A stretch of DNA of 23,075 nucleotides from UBA8437 sp003445035 (GTDB lineage: Bacteria > Planctomycetota > Planctomycetia > Planctomycetales > Planctomycetaceae). The notes under the pieces are model-generated. The model had not been told where the DNA came from and made no database searches. It saw only the letters and a list, made by a program, of their open reading frames with translations. The position numbers were made by a program, and so were the translations under genes. Shown piece by piece: positions 6,995 to 14,254 of this stretch. The stretch covers positions 1 through 23,075 of the forward strand of contig CALCHI010000565.1 of the NCBI GenBank assembly GCA_937901285.1. Direction: 5' to 3'. The first letter of the stretch is position 1; every line of letters starts with the position of its first letter.

Positions 6995-8719
6995 TCACTC
7001 CCCGCCACGAACGGATTCGAGTCGCGCCACCAGGTCATCGCGACCCTTCCGGTCACAGAAGTCGCCGAAGGACTCGTCGTGGAGCCGCTCATCCCGAAAA
7101 TAGGATAGCACCGGCACCAGCGTGGGAATGATCTCAGCGTAGGGGACGAGATCCTGAAAATTGAACGCCAGCCGTGTGCCCAGCGAATTGCCTCCCAGGA
7201 ACACCGTGTACTTGCCGGCCGTCTTGCCGACCAGGCCGATGTCGGGTGAGTAGGGCCGCGCACATCCGTTGGGGCAACCGGTCGTGTGGATCGTGATCTG
7301 CTCGTCAGCCAGCTCGTGGCGAGACAGTTCGTTTTCGAGCTGGTCGAGGATCTCCGGCATCATTCGCTCGCTCTCGGTGATCGACAGTCCGCAGGTCGGC
7401 AACGCCGGGCAGGCCATCGACAGCCGACGAATCTGCGAACACTCCTCGGCGGGTTTCACCCCGTGGTCGGCAAGAATTCGATCAATCTCGTCCCGCTGTG
7501 ACGGCTCGATGTCGCACAACAAAATGTTCTGCTGTGCTGTCATGCGGGTCGGCATCCGGTACGCCTCGACGATCCGTTTCAGGGCCGACTTGGCACGGAC
7601 TGTCTCGGTGTCTTGAATTCGACCGTTCTCGACATAGATGCCCAGAAAATCGCGTCCGTCACCCTGGGCACTCCAGCCCAGGTGATCCTCGACCCCGGTG
7701 ACTTCCGCCGGATGCGGTTCAGCCATCTGGCGACCGAGGTACTCTTCAACAGTCCCCTTCAACCGCTCCATTCCCCACCCGGCCAGCAGGTACTTCAGCC
7801 TGGCCGTCTTGCGATCGCTGCGGTTGCCGTGGTCGCGGAAGACGCAGACCAGCGCCCGGGCCACGTCGACCGCCTCGTCGACACCGATGAAGGCCATCTT
7901 CTGCGCAATCGCCGGGAAGGTCTTCGTGGCGCTGGGTGTGACCCCCTGCCCCCCCCCAACAAACACGTTGTAGCCGACCAGGCTTCCGCTCTCGACAATC
8001 CCCAACAAGCCCAGGTCGTACGTCAGGATGTCGACGCAGTTGTCCTCGGGCAACGCCACCCCCGACTTGAACTTCCTGGGCAGGTATCGGGTCCCGTAGA
8101 TCGGTTCGTCGACCGGAGTGAAGTCCGAGACATCCTGGCGGTTTCCCTCGCTGTCCTTGATCCAGATCTCGCTATAGGCGGTGGTCCGCGGCTTGAGCTC
8201 CTCGGCGATCGCATCGGCGGTTAGCTGCATCTGGTCGTGAACCGGGTTGTGCCGCAGCGGTGCCGGGCAGCACATCACGTTTCGCTCGATGTCTCCACAC
8301 GCGCCGAACGTGGTCAGCTGTGTCTGATTGATCTCACGGATCGTCTCTTGCAGATTGTCCTTGATGATCCCGTGAAGCTGCAGCCCCTGGCGACTGGTGA
8401 TCCGCAACGTCTGGTTGCCAAACCGTTCACAAAGATCGAGTTCGGCCAACAGCGCATCGGCCGTCACGCGACCGCCGGGAATCCGGGTGCGGACCATGAA
8501 CATGAACGCTTTGCCGCGAGGCGTCCCGTCGGCGTTTTTCTGCTTGCGTGCATCCCGGTTGTCCTGTTGGTACAACCCGTGGTGCTTCAGCAGTCCGGCG
8601 TTGTCCTTGCTGAAGTGGTCAAGTTCCTCTTCGGCCAGCTCGTCAGCAATCGTGCCGCGCAGCTGCCGGCTGTCTTCCTTCACGAATTCAGACTTGTCGA
8701 GCTTCACCTCGTCAGGCAT
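6995..8719 (-). CDS. Sulfite reductase haemoprotein (sirohaem/4Fe-4S), assimilatory
   Basis: Reduces sulfite to sulfide with six electrons. The 574-residue protein has two tandem sulfite/nitrite reductase repeats. The sirohaem/4Fe-4S ligands are C437-x5-C443 and C482-x3-C486 (in GCPNGCARPY). Substrate- and sirohaem-binding stretches include RITSRQGLQLHGI (106-118) and LGGNSLGTRL near the end. The length and the GCPNGCARPY signature fit the ferredoxin-dependent Sir/CysI class; nitrite reductases of the same fold cannot be fully excluded but match less well. No flavoprotein partner (cysJ) is present, so ferredoxin is the likely donor. It is the first gene of the minus-strand series and its stop codon overlaps the nominal deoC start. 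I saw no clear ribosome site before the ATG. A run of nine G on the coding strand (forward C 7949-7957) encodes glycines. Confidence 0.92.
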   Translation of the reverse strand: MPDEVKLDKSEFVKEDSRQLRGTIADELAEEELDHFSKDNAGLLKHHGLYQQDNRDARKQKNADGTPRGKAFMFMVRTRIPGGRVTADALLAELDLCERFGNQTLRITSRQGLQLHGIIKDNLQETIREINQTQLTTFGACGDIERNVMCCPAPLRHNPVHDQMQLTADAIAEELKPRTTAYSEIWIKDSEGNRQDVSDFTPVDEPIYGTRYLPRKFKSGVALPEDNCVDILTYDLGLLGIVESGSLVGYNVFVGGGQGVTPSATKTFPAIAQKMAFIGVDEAVDVARALVCVFRDHGNRSDRKTARLKYLLAGWGMERLKGTVEEYLGRQMAEPHPAEVTGVEDHLGWSAQGDGRDFLGIYVENGRIQDTETVRAKSALKRIVEAYRMPTRMTAQQNILLCDIEPSQRDEIDRILADHGVKPAEECSQIRRLSMACPALPTCGLSITESERMMPEILDQLENELSRHELADEQITIHTTGCPNGCARPYSPDIGLVGKTAGKYTVFLGGNSLGTRLAFNFQDLVPYAEIIPTLVPVLSYFRDERLHDESFGDFCDRKGRDDLVARLESVRGGE

Positions 8720-8770
8720 CGCAGAGTCGTTTCTGTGGGGATAAGGGGGGGCGAGTTCGCTGACAGGACG

Positions 8771-8782
8771 CGAGTATACTCG
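8771..8782. promoter_or_regulatory. Palindromic -10 element in the divergent sulfite reductase/pgpA spacer
   Basis: CGAGTATACTCG is a perfect 12-base palindrome in the 83-base spacer. It contains TATACT on the plus strand (8775-8780) and the same hexamer on the minus strand (8778-8773), five of six matches to the -10 consensus in each direction. The -35 positions are weak both ways. It could serve both divergent genes or bind a dimeric regulator. Confidence 0.45.
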
Positions 8783-8802
8783 TCACCGAAAGGACTGAAC
8801 AG

Positions 8803-9372
8803 TTGGGCCACAGTGACAGTGACACCCACCGGACCGCAGTTGACCGCCTGGTTCTGCTGCTGGCCACCGGACTGGGGACGGGTCGCTCGCCGTGGGCACC
8901 GGGCACGGCCGGAAGTGTCCTGGGGCTGGGCTGGGCCTGGGCCGTCGCCGCGATCTCCCCGCCGTTTCTATCCGGTCTCGAGATGGGCGCCCCGATTCTG
9001 CGACTGCTGGTCACCCTGGCCGCCGCAGCGGTCGCGGTCCCGATCTGCACTCGAGCCTGTCGACTGCTCGACAGCAAAGACCCCGGACAGGTGGTACTCG
9101 ACGAAATCGTCGCCGTCCCACTCGTCTTCGGATGTGGTCTTCTGCCAACGGATCTGCCATGGCTGATCGCCGGATTCGTGACCTTCCGCGTCTTCGATAT
9201 TCTCAAGCCTCCTCCCATCCGCCGGTTCGAACGGCTCCCCGAGGGCATCGGGGTCGTCACCGACGACATGATCGCCGGCCTCTACGCCGGGTTGGTGCTG
9301 TGGGCCGGCCACGAGGCCGTCCAGCGGCTGATGGTTGCCGGAGACTTGTTGCCACCCACGCCGTTTGGTTAA
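8803..9372 (+). CDS. pgpA: Phosphatidylglycerophosphatase A
   Basis: Dephosphorylates phosphatidylglycerol phosphate in the inner membrane, the last step of phosphatidylglycerol synthesis. The 189-residue protein has the PgpA signatures in order: PGTAGS (33-38), KDPGQVVLDEIV (92-103) with the metal-binding D100/E101, the FRVFDILKPPPI block (128-139) and VVTDDMIAG (151-159) with the paired aspartates. Several hydrophobic segments fit a small membrane enzyme. The start is TTG at 8803, supported by GAAAGGA at 8788-8794, 8 bases upstream; I see no ATG or GTG in frame nearby. The gene is followed 70 bases later by folD and diverges from sulfite reductase. Confidence 0.9.
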   Translation: MGHSDSDTHRTAVDRLVLLLATGLGTGRSPWAPGTAGSVLGLGWAWAVAAISPPFLSGLEMGAPILRLLVTLAAAAVAVPICTRACRLLDSKDPGQVVLDEIVAVPLVFGCGLLPTDLPWLIAGFVTFRVFDILKPPPIRRFERLPEGIGVVTDDMIAGLYAGLVLWAGHEAVQRLMVAGDLLPPTPFG

Positions 9373-9429
9373 CTGCCCGGCAACCTCACCGGCGACCGGT
9401 CGAGGAACGGACTCCAGGCGACAGCAACC

Positions 9430-9435
9430 GGAGGG
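9430..9435 (+). promoter_or_regulatory. Ribosome binding site deciding the folD start
   Basis: GGAGGG ends one base before the ATG at 9437, too close to serve it, but lies 7 bases before the in-frame GTG at 9443. This favours the GTG, which also gives the usual FolD N-terminus MAATIIDGKAIA. Confidence 0.65.
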
Positions 9436-9442
9436 AATGGCC

Positions 9443-10318
9443 GTGGCGGCGACGATTATCGACGGCAAGGCGATCGCAGCAACGATCCGCGAAGAACTCG
9501 CGGTGGAGGTTGCCGCGTTCCATGCAGACAGCGGAATCACCCCCCACCTGGCCGCGGTCCTGGTCGGTGACGATCCGGCCAGCGCCGTCTACGTCCGCAA
9601 CAAGCAGCGGGCCTGCGAAAAAACCGGCATAGTGAGCACCCTGCACCGGCTCGACGCCGACACGTCCCAGGACCAGTTGCTCGACCTGGTCGGCCAGCTC
9701 AACACAGACGCCGACATCCACGGTATCCTCTGTCAACTCCCGCTGCCGGAACAGATCCGTGAGCAGGCCGTTCTCGACGCGGTCTCGCCCGACAAAGACG
9801 TCGACGGCTTCCACCCGGAAAATGTCGGCCTCATCGCCCAGGGCCGCCCCCGTTTCCTGCCCTGCACTCCCCACGGAATCCAACAGCTGCTGGTCCGCAC
9901 CGGTGTCGAAACCTCCGGGGCCCACCTCGTGGTGCTCGGCCGCAGCGATATCGTCGGCAAGCCGATGGGACTGCTGATGGTCCAGAAGGCCGACGGAGCC
10001 AACGCGACGGTGACGTTCTGCCACAGCCGCACCCGCAACCTGGCCGACATCGCCGCGACCGCCGATATCCTCGTGGCGGCAATCGGACGCCCGAATTTCG
10101 TTACCGCGGAGATGGTCAAGCCGGGTGCGGTGGTGATCGATGTGGGGATCAATCGAGTCGACGACAAGCTCGTCGGCGACGTGGACTTCGACCCGGTGTC
10201 GGAAATCGCCGGGGCCATCACTCCTGTCCCCGGTGGAGTCGGACCGATGACGATCGCCATGCTGCTGAAGAACACACTGGCCGCTGCCCGGGGCCTTCAC
10301 GCCAACGTGTCCGACTAG
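9443..10318 (+). CDS. folD: Bifunctional methylenetetrahydrofolate dehydrogenase/methenyltetrahydrofolate cyclohydrolase
   Basis: Interconverts 5,10-methylene-, methenyl- and 10-formyl-tetrahydrofolate with NADP, feeding purine and formyl-methionine synthesis. The 291-residue protein has all signatures: Y50-VRN-K54 with the catalytic lysine, GILCQLPLP (94-102), PDKDVDGFHPENVG with the conserved aspartate D121, PCTPHGI, the nucleotide motif VVLGRSDIVGKPMG, VIDVGINRV and the closing ITPVPGGVGPMTIAML. The length is normal. The start is GTG 9443, chosen on ribosome-site spacing; ATG 9437 would add two residues. The stop TAG shares its CTAG tetramer with the stop of the convergent lipoprotein gene, so the two coding regions overlap by four bases. 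Confidence 0.95.
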   Translation: MAATIIDGKAIAATIREELAVEVAAFHADSGITPHLAAVLVGDDPASAVYVRNKQRACEKTGIVSTLHRLDADTSQDQLLDLVGQLNTDADIHGILCQLPLPEQIREQAVLDAVSPDKDVDGFHPENVGLIAQGRPRFLPCTPHGIQQLLVRTGVETSGAHLVVLGRSDIVGKPMGLLMVQKADGANATVTFCHSRTRNLADIAATADILVAAIGRPNFVTAEMVKPGAVVIDVGINRVDDKLVGDVDFDPVSEIAGAITPVPGGVGPMTIAMLLKNTLAAARGLHANVSD

Positions 10319-11211
10319 CGGAGCACCCGCCGGGTCACCAGATCGATCGGACCCGAGCCAAGACCTCGAGGGACCTCCCACGTCGAAGCCGGAATCGGAG
10401 ACGGGTTGACCTCGATGTCCTTCAACCGGATCACCAGCGACAATTCCGCCTCGGGCCATTCGAGCTCGATCCGCCGTGGCACGACAATCCCGGTCTCGGA
10501 ATCCGTCCGGTGATCATCGAGCGTGGCCCGAGCAATCAGGCTGGTGGATTCGTCATACAACGACTGCTCGATCACAACCCCGAGACAAGTGTCGACGACC
10601 AATTGACGACGTACACGGCCACCCCGGGGCGACCGCCGCTCGGCGACCAGGGTCAACCGGTGCTGGGAGGGCCGCGAACTGACGACGCTCCATTCGCCGG
10701 CCGCCAACGGTGACACACCCAGGGCCTCGACCAGCCAGTCGGGCTCGAACGGCAGCGAGAGCTGTTTGCGGACCTTGGGCAGGTCATTGTGCCCCACGGT
10801 GATCACGTGGGGCTGCTCGCTGCGGCGAATCCAGAACCAGAATCGTTCGGCATTGGAACCGAGGTCGACCTCGTTGGCCCCCAGCAGGCTGGCCCGGAGC
10901 CGGAACTGGCGGGGGCGAGCAATGGCGATGTTGGCCGAAAGCGTCACCGGCAGTCCGCCCTCGGCTCGAGCCCGGATGCTCGCCGACGTGGATCTCCACG
11001 AATACAACCGGTCAGCGTTGGCGTTGATGTGAGCGATGATCTCAGCGGACGTCGCGTCTTCGGACAGTTGGCACTCCGGCGGGCAATACGGACACCAACG
11101 GACCTGTTCGCACAGCGCGCGGCACCCGGTCGTCGGCAGCATCGCCGCCACGCTCAGCAGGAGCCACAGCCAGCGACGGCTAACTCCACTCTTCACGCTG
11201 CAACTGCTCAT
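10315..11211 (-). CDS. LolA-like envelope lipoprotein
   Basis: A 298-residue exported protein. A basic N-terminus, hydrophobic stretch (WLWLLLSVAAML) and TTGC at 27-30 suggest a lipoprotein signal, though Thr rather than Leu at -3 is unusual. The mature start is rich in cysteine (C30, C34, C40, C43, C47). From about residue 55 the pattern of amphipathic strands (IIAHINANADRLYSWRSTSA, then ANIAIARPRQFRLRASLLG) resembles the LolA/LppX fold of planctomycete 'outer membrane lipoprotein-sorting' proteins, which bind lipid acyl chains in the periplasm. That assignment is by fold pattern only. The start ATG 11211 has AGGA 8 bases upstream and lies inside the end of the preceding 167-residue gene (32-base overlap), so the two are very likely translated together. 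Confidence 0.72.
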   Translation of the reverse strand: MSSCSVKSGVSRRWLWLLLSVAAMLPTTGCRALCEQVRWCPYCPPECQLSEDATSAEIIAHINANADRLYSWRSTSASIRARAEGGLPVTLSANIAIARPRQFRLRASLLGANEVDLGSNAERFWFWIRRSEQPHVITVGHNDLPKVRKQLSLPFEPDWLVEALGVSPLAAGEWSVVSSRPSQHRLTLVAERRSPRGGRVRRQLVVDTCLGVVIEQSLYDESTSLIARATLDDHRTDSETGIVVPRRIELEWPEAELSLVIRLKDIEVNPSPIPASTWEVPRGLGSGPIDLVTRRVLR

Positions 11212-11683
11212 TCAGCCGGTCCTGTAACCCATCGATTTCGTCGTCCGCCAACTTGCAGTCCAAAACGTCGAATTGCCCCTCGCCACGAACGCCAGAAAAC
11301 TCCAGCACCTCGCGATCCGCCTCCGTCTTTGATCCGTCCAGCTTCAATCGTCGCTTTCGCCAAAGCATCACGGCGACCACGTAGCGGAGCTTCTGCTGGA
11401 GCGGGTCGGCCGGATCATCGGGCCGGTCGGCGAGTCGTTCGAAATACCGCATCAGGCTGTCGGGATCGATCGACACCACCGAGGACACGACGGGTTCGGG
11501 CACCGTGCATCGCCACTGGCCGACCGTGCCTTCCGGAGGTCCCGGCCAATCGGCTTCACAGTAATCCAGCCGCAACAGTTCACCGCCGCGTTCGACCACC
11601 ACCGACACGCAAACCGTGTTGGGTTCGAGTCGCTCGCCACCGTGCGCGCAGATCTTGCCGACCGGTTTGAGATGGTAGTCCAT
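11180..11683 (-). CDS. Conserved planctomycete-type protein of unknown function, 167 residues
   Basis: The frame is open to 12088, but everything upstream of the ATG at 11683 lies over the VWA gene and its promoter and is low-complexity; the protein proper begins MDYHLKPVGKICAHGGERL. It is soluble, with no signal or membrane helix. The N-terminal half has C12, H14, C25, C42 and C59 and a WPGPPEGTVGQWRC segment, which could form a small metal-binding ribbon; the second half is helical and charged, with LMRYFERLAD and a KLRYVVAVMLWRKRRLKLDG core. I recall similar unnamed proteins in planctomycetes but no function. It overlaps the LolA-like gene by 32 bases and diverges from the VWA gene. A weak promoter candidate lies at 11717-11745. 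Confidence 0.7.
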   Translation of the reverse strand: MDYHLKPVGKICAHGGERLEPNTVCVSVVVERGGELLRLDYCEADWPGPPEGTVGQWRCTVPEPVVSSVVSIDPDSLMRYFERLADRPDDPADPLQQKLRYVVAVMLWRKRRLKLDGSKTEADREVLEFSGVRGEGQFDVLDCKLADDEIDGLQDRLNEQLQREEWS

Positions 11684-11716
11684 GGCCCCCGTTCGCAGCT
11701 GGTCGTGCGAGGCGGG

Positions 11717-11745
11717 ACTGTAGTCGAGGTCCCCAGAACCGACAA
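11717..11745 (-). promoter_or_regulatory. Weak sigma70-type promoter candidate for the 167-residue gene
   Basis: On the minus strand TTGTCG (11745-11740), 17 bases, then TACAGT (11722-11717): four of six consensus matches in each element with ideal spacing. The start point would lie about 30 bases before the ATG at 11683. Chance matches of this quality are not rare. Confidence 0.3.
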
Positions 11746-11782
11746 GACCGATTCCGACTCCAACGCCACGTCCGGGTGGACG

Positions 11783-11788
11783 TATAAT
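11783..11788 (+). promoter_or_regulatory. Consensus -10 element upstream of the VWA gene
   Basis: TATAAT is an exact -10 consensus in very GC-rich sequence, 44 bases before the ATG at 11833. The -35 region at the expected distance (about 11760) has no good match, so an activator or a different sigma factor may be involved. Confidence 0.4.
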
Positions 11789-11832
11789 GGGCCGTCGACG
11801 GCAACCCCTTGCCGCCGACTGTCGGGAGACCC

Positions 11833-14217
11833 ATGAAGCACTTCTTCGAATGGTACCTGGGCGTTCCACCGGGGGTGCCCGGGCAGGAAACACGTTGGCG
11901 GTGGTCCTACGAACCACCCTGGCCCGGTTCGTGGCCCACGGCCGCCGTAGCGGTCGTGGGCGGGTGCCTGCTCGCAGCCATCGTCTGGGTTTATCTTCGC
12001 GACACCAGCCGGTTGCCGATCCGAACCCGACTGGGGCTGATCGGCGTGAGATTGTTGGCCACCGGTTGTGTGCTGCTGTGCCTGACAAACGCCGCGATCC
12101 TGATCCAGCGAACCGGCCGACCGGTGGTGGCCATTTTGGTCGACACCTCCGCCAGCATGAGTCTCGAGGACCGTTACGCCGACCCCGAACACGAGCTGCG
12201 GATCACACGGCTGGCGGGCCGCCGCCGTCCGAGCCGACTCAACCTGGTCAAGAGCCTCCTGGCCGATGGCGATGGGCTGCTGATCCAGCGGATCTCAAAA
12301 CGCTTCCAGGTTCGGCTCTACGCATTTGACGCCCAGGCCCGCACACTGGGATCGCCAGATGACACCGCCGAGCGTCTGGCCAGGAGAATCGAACAACTCA
12401 CCGCCGTCGGAAACGAAACCCGTCCGGGACCGGCCGTTCGCCAGGTCCTCGAAGAATTCCGAGGCGAACCTCCGGCGGCGATCGTGTTGTTGACCGACGG
12501 AATCACCAGCACCTCCGCCGCCGACGGTCTTGCCGCAGTCACGACGGCCGCACGACGTCAACTGGTCCCGCTGGTGACCGTCGCCACCGGCAGCCGGCTG
12601 CCCGCTCGGGACCTGCACCTGCTCGAACCACAACTCGACGACATCGCCCTGGTCGACAACCCGATCGTGGTTCGCGTCGACCTGCAGTCCTACGGACTCG
12701 TCGGACAACGCGCCACCGTCAGGCTTCAACTTGGCGACGACAGCCAACCGGTGGCCGAGCAGTCGGTGACGCTGGAAGATGATGGCCATCGCCAGTCGGT
12801 CGAACTCAGCTGGGTGCCCAGGACCGAAGGGGACCACGTGCTGACAATCGAGGCGGTGCCCCTGGACACCGAGACCGATCGGAACAACAACAAGCACGTC
12901 CGACTGGTCCGCGTCCGTCAACAGCAGATCCGGGTCCTGTTGGCCGATGGTACGCCACGCTGGGAATTCCGTTACGTCAAGCACCTGCTGGCTCGTGACC
13001 CGGGAATTGACCTGACCAGCGTGCTGCAGGACGCCGACCCCGAATTGGTCCGCGACAACCAATCCACCCGCGAGTACTTCCCGGTCGACCGGGACGAGTT
13101 GTTCGAATACGACGTTGTGATTATCGGAGACATCGACCCCGGACTTCTCAGCACCGGAATCCAGGAGAACCTCCGGGACTTTGTCCGCACCGCACGGGGG
13201 GGATTGATCCTGGTCGCCGGGACAACCCATAACCCGACCGCGTACCGCAACACGCCCCTGGAGGACCTGGTCCCAGTTGACCTGGCGACCCTGCGGGTCC
13301 CCGATCCTGCAGAAACGCTGGGCCCCTGGCAGGGACGGCTGACAACAGCCGGACTGGAATCGACATCCCTGTTCGGCTCGCGGGCCGACACCGATGACAT
13401 CACCGTCCAGGTAAATGGCCTGCCGCCGTTTCATTGGTTACTCGAAATTCCACGAACCAAACCGGGAGCCGTCGTGCTGCTGGAATGCAGCGGCCCCACG
13501 TCCGAGGACCAAACCCGGCCGGTGGTGCTGCTTCAGCGTTACGGAGCCGGCAGCGTGTTGTTCCATGCCACCGACGAGCTCTGGCGGTGGAGGCTACGAG
13601 CGGGACGATCACTTTACGAGCGGTACTGGCTGCAGGCGGTGAGACTGCTCGGACGTGCCCGACTCCTGGGGCAGACCCGAACGGCCGAACTGGTCACCGA
13701 TCGCACCGAATACACTCCCGGAGACCCGACGACGTTGAGACTGAGGTTCTTTTCGACGACTGACGTGCCGGCGGCTGATCGGCCGCCGGTGGTCCGCGTC
13801 GAGCGGAGATCGGGATCCGCCCGCGACATCACGCTCGAACCGGTCCAGGGCAATGTCGGACTGTTCACCGCAACCGTGACCAATTCGGACCCCGGCAGCT
13901 ACCACGCGTGGGTCCGCTCGCCCGGCTTTCAACAAGCCCCACCAGCCGCCGACTACCGAGTGGTGGCTGCGGACCGTGAGTTCCGACAGCGGGCCGTGGA
14001 CATCGGAAGCCTGCAACAAGCGGCTCGTGAGACACACGGACTGGCCCTGGCCGTCGAAGACGCCGGGCGGATCGACCAATTATTGCCTGCCGGGGATCCG
14101 GTCCCGTTGGCAGTCGACTCGCCGATCCGGCTCTGGAACCGCTGGGAATTGCTGCTGGCCTTCGCCACGGCGCTGACACTCGAGTGGCTCTGGCGGAGAC
14201 AATCCCGGCTGGTATGA
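11833..14217 (+). CDS. VWA-domain membrane protein with a glutamine-amidotransferase-like domain
   Basis: A 794-residue protein. Two membrane helices lie near residues 35-54 and 67-90 and one near the C-terminus (LLLAFATALTLEWLW). The VWA domain (about 97-270) begins VVAILVDTSASMS with a complete metal-ion-dependent adhesion site: D104-x-S106-x-S108, a threonine in NETRPG, and an aspartate in IVLLTDG. It is followed by two beta-sandwich-like segments and, from about residue 365, a class I amidotransferase-like fold (RVLLADGTPRWEFRYVKHLL, VIIGDIDPG, GGLILVAG) without an obvious catalytic Cys. Such proteins are recurrent in planctomycetes and probably bind protein ligands in the periplasm. The start ATG 11833 has GGGAGA at 11824-11829; a TTG at 11809 is less likely. 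The DUF4175-like gene follows after 37 bases. No MoxR ATPase gene is nearby. Confidence 0.85.
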   Translation: MKHFFEWYLGVPPGVPGQETRWRWSYEPPWPGSWPTAAVAVVGGCLLAAIVWVYLRDTSRLPIRTRLGLIGVRLLATGCVLLCLTNAAILIQRTGRPVVAILVDTSASMSLEDRYADPEHELRITRLAGRRRPSRLNLVKSLLADGDGLLIQRISKRFQVRLYAFDAQARTLGSPDDTAERLARRIEQLTAVGNETRPGPAVRQVLEEFRGEPPAAIVLLTDGITSTSAADGLAAVTTAARRQLVPLVTVATGSRLPARDLHLLEPQLDDIALVDNPIVVRVDLQSYGLVGQRATVRLQLGDDSQPVAEQSVTLEDDGHRQSVELSWVPRTEGDHVLTIEAVPLDTETDRNNNKHVRLVRVRQQQIRVLLADGTPRWEFRYVKHLLARDPGIDLTSVLQDADPELVRDNQSTREYFPVDRDELFEYDVVIIGDIDPGLLSTGIQENLRDFVRTARGGLILVAGTTHNPTAYRNTPLEDLVPVDLATLRVPDPAETLGPWQGRLTTAGLESTSLFGSRADTDDITVQVNGLPPFHWLLEIPRTKPGAVVLLECSGPTSEDQTRPVVLLQRYGAGSVLFHATDELWRWRLRAGRSLYERYWLQAVRLLGRARLLGQTRTAELVTDRTEYTPGDPTTLRLRFFSTTDVPAADRPPVVRVERRSGSARDITLEPVQGNVGLFTATVTNSDPGSYHAWVRSPGFQQAPPAADYRVVAADREFRQRAVDIGSLQQAARETHGLALAVEDAGRIDQLLPAGDPVPLAVDSPIRLWNRWELLLAFATALTLEWLWRRQSRLV

Positions 14218-14254
14218 TCACCACAGCCCCCCAATCCTGCGTCCCGGCCCACCC

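Noticed and set aside
5466..7103. 545-codon plus-strand open frame opposite the epimerase and deoC genes
   Set aside because: Composition typical of a shadow frame and no motif; the minus-strand genes carry intact catalytic residues.
11684..12088. Upstream extension of the 167-residue gene
   Set aside because: The extra 135 codons overlap the VWA start and both promoter candidates and encode Arg/Pro-rich low-complexity sequence; the family-like sequence begins at the ATG at 11683.
12295..13434. 379-codon minus-strand open frame inside the VWA gene
   Set aside because: No recognisable domain; the opposite strand encodes the amidotransferase-like part of the VWA protein.
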